Shown: piece by piece, positions 59,707-64,000 of the stretch | Layout: each line of letters opens with the position of its first letter | Numbering within the stretch: the stretch's first letter is position 1 | Source: Phenylobacterium sp. SCN 70-31 | GTDB taxonomy: Bacteria > Pseudomonadota > Alphaproteobacteria > Caulobacterales > Caulobacteraceae | Assembly: GCF_001724605.1 (NCBI RefSeq) | Contig: NZ_MEEX01000020.1 | Location: forward strand, 20,104-84,103 | DNA: 64,000 nucleotides | Direction of reading: 5' to 3' | The notes under the pieces: generated by a model | The model's input: only the letters and a program-made list of their open reading frames with translations | Told to the model about the DNA's origin: nothing | The model's database searches: none | Program-made: the position numbers and the translations under genes

Positions 59707-61182
59707 ATGGATCGCCGCGAACTCCTCTCCGGCCTCGCCGCGACGGCGGCGGCCAGCATCGTCACCCCCGAAGTCGCCCGCGCCACGGCCCAGGCCGACC
59801 GGGCGGCCGCCTCCGGCCTGGACTGGCGCGTCGCCTTCGCCGACCTGGACGCCGACATGCCGCGCACGCCGATGCGGCGGGTGCGCGGACGCGCGCCGGC
59901 CGGCCTGTCGGGCGCGCTGTATCGCAACGGCCCCGGCAAGTTCCACAGGCCCGGCGGCTCGGTCGCCCACTGGTTCGACGGCGACGGCCTGGTGCGGGCC
60001 TTCCGCATCGCCGACGGCCAGGCGACGCTCGAGGCCCGCTTCGTCGACACGCCCAAGCGCCGCGCCGATACGGCGGCGAACGCCGTCGTCACCTCGGGGT
60101 TCGGCACGCCGGCCGGACCCGGCGCGCGGCTGCGCAACGGCGACGACGCCAACGCCGCCAACATCTCGGTGATGCGCGTGGGCGACGAGCTGTGGGCGCT
60201 GTGGGAGAGCGGCTCGCCGATCGCCCTCGACCCGGCCGATCTCTCGACCAAGGGCCTGCGGACCCTGCGACCGGACCTGGCCCACGCCCCGTTCCTGGCC
60301 CATCCGCGCCGCGAGCCGGGCGGCGACATCTGGAACCTGGGCGTCTCGGGCGCCCGGGCGATGGTGTGGCGGCTGGGGGCGGACGGGACGCTGAAGTCGG
60401 CGCAGATGGTCGAGCTGCCGATGGCGAGCTACGTCCACGACTTCACCGCCACGCAGCGTCACCTGGTGCTGATCCTCCAGCCGTGGGTGCAGTCGATGAT
60501 GGTCCAGCCGTTCGCCGACAGCTTCGAATGGAAGGCGGGCCTGGGGACCAAGGTGCTGGTCCTCGACAAGGACGACCTCTCGGCGCGGCGGGTCTACGAG
60601 CTGCCCGCCGCCTTCGCCTTCCACTATGGGGCGGCCTGGGCCGAGGCGGACGGGACGATCCGCTTCGACGGCTGCTTCAGCGAGGACGCCAGCTTCGCCA
60701 CGGAGAACGGCCGCCGGCTGATGCAGGGGACGTGGACGCCCGAGCCGTCGCCGGACCTGAGCCTGGTCACGCTGCGGCCCGACGGCCGCGCGAGCCTGAA
60801 GCCCACGGGGGTCTCCGCCGAGTTCCCGCGCACCGACGGCCGGGTCGCGGGCGGACCCCGGCGCTGGACCCTCCACGCCACGGGCGGGGGCCAGGCCACG
60901 CCGCTGTTCAACGGCGTGGCGACCCACGACTGGAAGGACGGCCGCAGCGACGCCTTCCTGTTCGGCGCGCACCAGCTCACCGAGGAGGCCGTCTTCGTGG
61001 CCCGGCCGGGCGGGACGGCCGAGCTGGACGGCTGGCTGCTCATGCCCTCGGTCAACACGCGGGCGAGGGCCACGGAGCTGCACGTCTTCGACGCGCGGCG
61101 GGTCGCCGACGGGCCGCTCTGCACCTGGCGCGCCGACCGGGTGCTGCCGGTCAGCCTGCATGGCGGGTTCGTGCGGGCGTAG
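59707..61182 (+). CDS. carotenoid oxygenase (RPE65/CCD family)
   Basis: A 491-residue iron-dependent dioxygenase of the carotenoid-cleavage family, which also holds stilbene and lignostilbene cleaving enzymes. The four iron histidines are visible at His199 (AHPRRE), His244 (YVHDFTAT), His306 (AFHYGAAW) and His485 (SLHGGFV). YRNGPGKFHRPGG and HWFDGDGLVRAF are family blocks near the N-terminus. MDRRELLSGLAATAAASIV looks like a Tat signal, so it may act in the periplasm. The substrate could be a carotenoid or a phenolic alkene. Confidence 0.9.
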   Translation: MDRRELLSGLAATAAASIVTPEVARATAQADRAAASGLDWRVAFADLDADMPRTPMRRVRGRAPAGLSGALYRNGPGKFHRPGGSVAHWFDGDGLVRAFRIADGQATLEARFVDTPKRRADTAANAVVTSGFGTPAGPGARLRNGDDANAANISVMRVGDELWALWESGSPIALDPADLSTKGLRTLRPDLAHAPFLAHPRREPGGDIWNLGVSGARAMVWRLGADGTLKSAQMVELPMASYVHDFTATQRHLVLILQPWVQSMMVQPFADSFEWKAGLGTKVLVLDKDDLSARRVYELPAAFAFHYGAAWAEADGTIRFDGCFSEDASFATENGRRLMQGTWTPEPSPDLSLVTLRPDGRASLKPTGVSAEFPRTDGRVAGGPRRWTLHATGGGQATPLFNGVATHDWKDGRSDAFLFGAHQLTEEAVFVARPGGTAELDGWLLMPSVNTRARATELHVFDARRVADGPLCTWRADRVLPVSLHGGFVRA

Positions 61183-61251
61183 GGAAGGGGCCCCGTGCCC
61201 CCTCCGTCGGCTTCGCCGCCACCTCCCCCGCCTTGCGGGGGAGGAGCGGGT

Positions 61252-64000
61252 TCAATCCGCCGTCTTGTCCGGCACGACGATCAGGCGGAAGGCGGCGTCG
61301 GGCTTGAGCCAGGCCTGGGCGGCGCGGCGGACGTCGTCGGCGGTCACCTGGCGGGTACCGGGGACGATCTCGCGGGTGGCGTCCAGGCGGCGGGGGTCGG
61401 CCTGGGCGCCCGACAGCTCGGTGAGCCAGTAGCCGTTGGTGAGCTGGGCGCGCTGGAGCGCCTCGATCCGCGGGGCCTTGGCGCGGGCCAGTTCGTCGGC
61501 GTCGACGTCCGTCGAGCGCAGGTCGGCGGCGATCCTGGCGACGTCGTCGAAGAAGCCCGGCAGCTTGTCCGGCGGCGCCTCGATGGTGGCGGCGATGAAG
61601 CCCCAGCCGGTCCAGACCAGGCTGTGCAGCGAGCTGACGTTCGGCGAATAGGTCACCCCCTGGGCCTCGCGGAGCTGCTCGGTCAGGCGCAGCTTCATCA
61701 CCTCGCGCAGGACGGCGGTGTCGCGCGCCTGCTGTGGGTTCGCCCAGTAGTCGGTGGTGGCCCAGGCCATGTAGCCCATCGCCTGGTCGGCGCGGCCCTT
61801 GTGGGTCAGGACCAGGGGCTGGGCGTTTCCGCCGGGATAGGCGACGGCGCGCTCGGCCGGCGGCAGGTCCCGGGGCGCGGGTCGGCGCGGCAGGGCGCCG
61901 AAGGTGGCCGCCACCCGGGCGATGGCGTCGTCCACGGTGATGTCGCCCACGATCACCACCTCGACCGCGCCGCGGGCCAGGTCGCCCGTGACCGCGGCCT
62001 TGAGGTCTTCGAGGCGGCCGTTCGCGATCTCGTCCCGACTGGGGAAGGTCCAGCGGCGGTCTCCGGAGTGGATGATGGCCTGGAGATCGCGGGCCAGGAC
62101 GCCGCCGCTGGTGGCCTCGTACTGGTCGTGGATCGTCCGGCCGCCGGCCTTGATCCGGGCGAAGGCGGCCTCGCGCCAGGCGGGCTCGGTCATGTAGGCG
62201 GCCAGCACCTGAAGCTGGACGGGCAGGTCGCCGGTGCGGGTCGCGCCCGACAGGACGAAGGCGTCGTCGGTGAAGCTGAAGCGGCCGCCGTAGACCCGGG
62301 ACGCCAGCACCCGCTCCATGTCCTCGACGCCGATCTTCGCCAGGCCGCCCTCCATCAGGGCGGCGGCGGCCCAGTAGGGACTCTGACGGTCGCGGGGCAG
62401 GCCGGCCATGCCGCGGCCCACGTTCACGCGCACCAGCACCTCGTCGTCGCGGAAGTCGGTGGGCTTGACGGTCAGGCGGACGCCGTTCGCGAAGCGGACG
62501 AAGGTGGTCCCCAGGTCGGCGATCTCGCGGCGCTCGGCGACGCGGCCGGGCTTGCCGAAGCGTTCGTAGGGCCAGGCGGCGGCCGTGGCCTGGGCCGGCG
62601 GCGTGACGGCCACCGCCTGCGATTGGGCCAAGGCGGCCAGCAGCGCGCCCTCGCCGCCCTCGACCGGCGTCGGCGAGGCCATGAAGACCAGCGGCCCCTG
62701 GCCCTGGAACACCTCGCGCAGGGCGCCGTCGACCGTCCCGGCCGTCAGGCCCTTCACCGCGTCCTCGAACAGGGCCAGGTCGTCCTCGGGCGAGGTGACC
62801 ACGGTGTGGTCGGCCAGCGAGGCCAGGATCTCGCCGGCCAGGTCGGCCGGGCGGCGGGTGGCGGCGCCGGCGGCGGCGGCGCGCAGGCGGGCCCGCGTCT
62901 CCTCGATCTCGCGGTCGATCTCGTCCTGGCGGACGCCGTACTGGACGATGCGGCGCTGCTCGCGCTCGGCGGCGGCCAGGGCCTCGCGCCAGCGCCCGGC
63001 CTCGGCGTTGACCCCGACGGTGGCGATCTCGGCGGCGTCGTCCTGCTGGAACTTCGAGGCGCCGGCGGCCAGGAACGGCGGGTCGGCGCTGCGCGCGATG
63101 ACCGAGTATCGGCGGTTCAGGACGGCCAGGCCCAGGCCCCGGATCAGGTCGGCGCGTCGCTGGGCGGCGGTGTCGGGCGCCAGGTCGGGCGGCGCGACCC
63201 AGGCGATCTGCAGCGACTGGGTGACGCCGGGGTCCACCACCAGCCGGGCCTCGGCGCCGCGGACGGCCACCGGCCCCTGGGCCGGGGCGGCCTGGGCCGG
63301 CGCGCGGGCGGTCCAGCCGGCGAAGGCGTCGCGGATCTTCTGCTCCATCCGGTCGAGATCGAAGTCGCCCACGGCCACGAAGACCGCGCGCTCGGGCCGG
63401 TACCAGGCGTCGTAGAAGGCGGCGATACGGCTGGCCGGCGCCGTCTTCAGCACGTCCACCGAACCGATCGGCAGGCGGGTCGGCAGGCGCTGGTCCTTCA
63501 GCAGGAAGTCCAGCCGCCGGACGAGCACCCGGTAGCCGGGGGTGTCGCGGGCGCGTTCCTCGGACAGCACGATGCCGCGCTCGCGGTCGACCGCGCCGGG
63601 GTCGATGGTGAGGTTGAAGGCGGTCTCGCGCATCAGCTTGAGCGAGGTGTCGACCGTCTCGTCGTCGGTGCGCGGCAGGTCCAGCTTGTAGACGGTCTCG
63701 GAGAAGCCGGTCGAGGCGTTGGTGTCGGCGCCGAAGGCCAGGCCCAGGCGCTCGAGGATCTTCACCATCTCGCCTTCCTTGACCTCCTTCGAGCCGTTGA
63801 AGGCCATGTGTTCGAGGAAGTGGGCGAGGCCGCGCTGGTCGTCGGTCTCCATCATCGAGCCGGCGTCGATCCAGAGGCGGAAGGCGGCCTGGCCGGGCGG
63901 AACCGCCTGGCGGCGGAGGGCGTAGCGCATGCCGTTGGGCAGGGCGCCGAAGCGGATCGCCGGGTCGGCGCGCAGGTCGGACCGCGCCTGGGCCCATTCG
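61252..64000 (-). CDS. M16-family zinc metallopeptidase, 5' end missing
   Basis: At least 915 codons of an M16 (pitrilysin/insulinase) protease; the frame is still open at the window edge (EWAQARSDLRADPAIRFGALPNGMRYA before the first internal Met). The inverted zinc site HFLEHMAFNGS lies near the start of domain 1. Four M16 domains follow in two halves; the second half lacks the HxxEH, as usual. The family degrades peptides in the periplasm. The unseen N-terminus probably holds a signal peptide. It converges with the carotenoid oxygenase gene across a 69-bp gap. Confidence 0.92.
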   Translation of the reverse strand, partial: EWAQARSDLRADPAIRFGALPNGMRYALRRQAVPPGQAAFRLWIDAGSMMETDDQRGLAHFLEHMAFNGSKEVKEGEMVKILERLGLAFGADTNASTGFSETVYKLDLPRTDDETVDTSLKLMRETAFNLTIDPGAVDRERGIVLSEERARDTPGYRVLVRRLDFLLKDQRLPTRLPIGSVDVLKTAPASRIAAFYDAWYRPERAVFVAVGDFDLDRMEQKIRDAFAGWTARAPAQAAPAQGPVAVRGAEARLVVDPGVTQSLQIAWVAPPDLAPDTAAQRRADLIRGLGLAVLNRRYSVIARSADPPFLAAGASKFQQDDAAEIATVGVNAEAGRWREALAAAEREQRRIVQYGVRQDEIDREIEETRARLRAAAAGAATRRPADLAGEILASLADHTVVTSPEDDLALFEDAVKGLTAGTVDGALREVFQGQGPLVFMASPTPVEGGEGALLAALAQSQAVAVTPPAQATAAAWPYERFGKPGRVAERREIADLGTTFVRFANGVRLTVKPTDFRDDEVLVRVNVGRGMAGLPRDRQSPYWAAAALMEGGLAKIGVEDMERVLASRVYGGRFSFTDDAFVLSGATRTGDLPVQLQVLAAYMTEPAWREAAFARIKAGGRTIHDQYEATSGGVLARDLQAIIHSGDRRWTFPSRDEIANGRLEDLKAAVTGDLARGAVEVVIVGDITVDDAIARVAATFGALPRRPAPRDLPPAERAVAYPGGNAQPLVLTHKGRADQAMGYMAWATTDYWANPQQARDTAVLREVMKLRLTEQLREAQGVTYSPNVSSLHSLVWTGWGFIAATIEAPPDKLPGFFDDVARIAADLRSTDVDADELARAKAPRIEALQRAQLTNGYWLTELSGAQADPRRLDATREIVPGTRQVTADDVRRAAQAWLKPDAAFRLIVVPDKTAD

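Overview
The window is GC-rich and densely coded. Most intergenic gaps are under 150 bp and many genes overlap by 1 to 4 bases. Several features point to an alphaproteobacterium, most plausibly of the Caulobacterales (inference, not proven): large TonB-dependent receptors, a two-subunit methylmalonyl-CoA mutase, GCTAG-type -10 elements, a likely suhB/MmgR-type sRNA, and repeated MarR-controlled catabolic clusters. I saw no rRNA, tRNA, CRISPR array or intact insertion sequence.

Layout. (1) 1-8.0 kb: the 3' end of an acyl-CoA synthetase, then a long minus-strand run: carboxymuconolactone decarboxylase-like protein, VOC protein, SnoaL-like protein, APH-fold kinase, enolase paralogue, D-2-hydroxyacid dehydrogenase, an alpha/beta-hydrolase lacking its nucleophile, and a MarR regulator. 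A second MarR gene lies upstream. (2) 8.1-15.4 kb: an MFS importer and a phthalate-type aromatic set (Rieske oxygenase, Gfo/Idh/MocA dehydrogenase, 4,5-dihydroxyphthalate decarboxylase-like protein, MarR, glutathione transferase), then a class I aminotransferase. (3) 15.7-34.7 kb: a peptide and amino-acid island with four S10 serine-carboxypeptidase paralogues, a Tat-exported class V PLP enzyme, an Lrp/AsnC regulator, a TonB receptor, two tandem ornithine-cyclodeaminase-family enzymes, an exported amidohydrolase and an APC permease. A VOC/TetR pair and one atypical hypothetical gene interrupt it. (4) 34.9-39.4 kb: an RTX serralysin-like protease, a TetR regulator, an sRNA locus and an XRE regulator. 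(5) 39.6-45.5 kb: methylmalonyl-CoA mutase (both subunits), an alpha/beta hydrolase and nitronate monooxygenase. (6) 45.6-52.1 kb: a TonB receptor and a complete sulfate ABC importer that share an upstream motif. (7) 52.2-64 kb: a MarR/drug-efflux pair, phoH with a structured leader or ncRNA, gamma-carbonic anhydrase, enoyl-CoA hydratase, DUF805, GMC oxidoreductase, DUF2141, carotenoid oxygenase, and a partial M16 protease.

How the genes may work together. In region 1 the dehydrogenase, kinase and enolase genes overlap each other. Together they could turn a hydroxypyruvate-like 2-oxoacid into a 2-hydroxyacid, then its 2-phosphate, then an enol phosphate. I know of no described cluster with this content, and it is my best candidate for an undescribed system. 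In region 3, three transcription units start with the same bipartite element (GGATAATTCG-like, 10 bp, GCTAG-type -10). This supports one co-regulated periplasmic peptide-processing system whose products would enter through the receptor and permease and be processed by the cyclodeaminase-family enzymes. In region 6 the shared motif, in identical spacing, suggests one regulon covering outer- and inner-membrane uptake, probably of a sulfur source.
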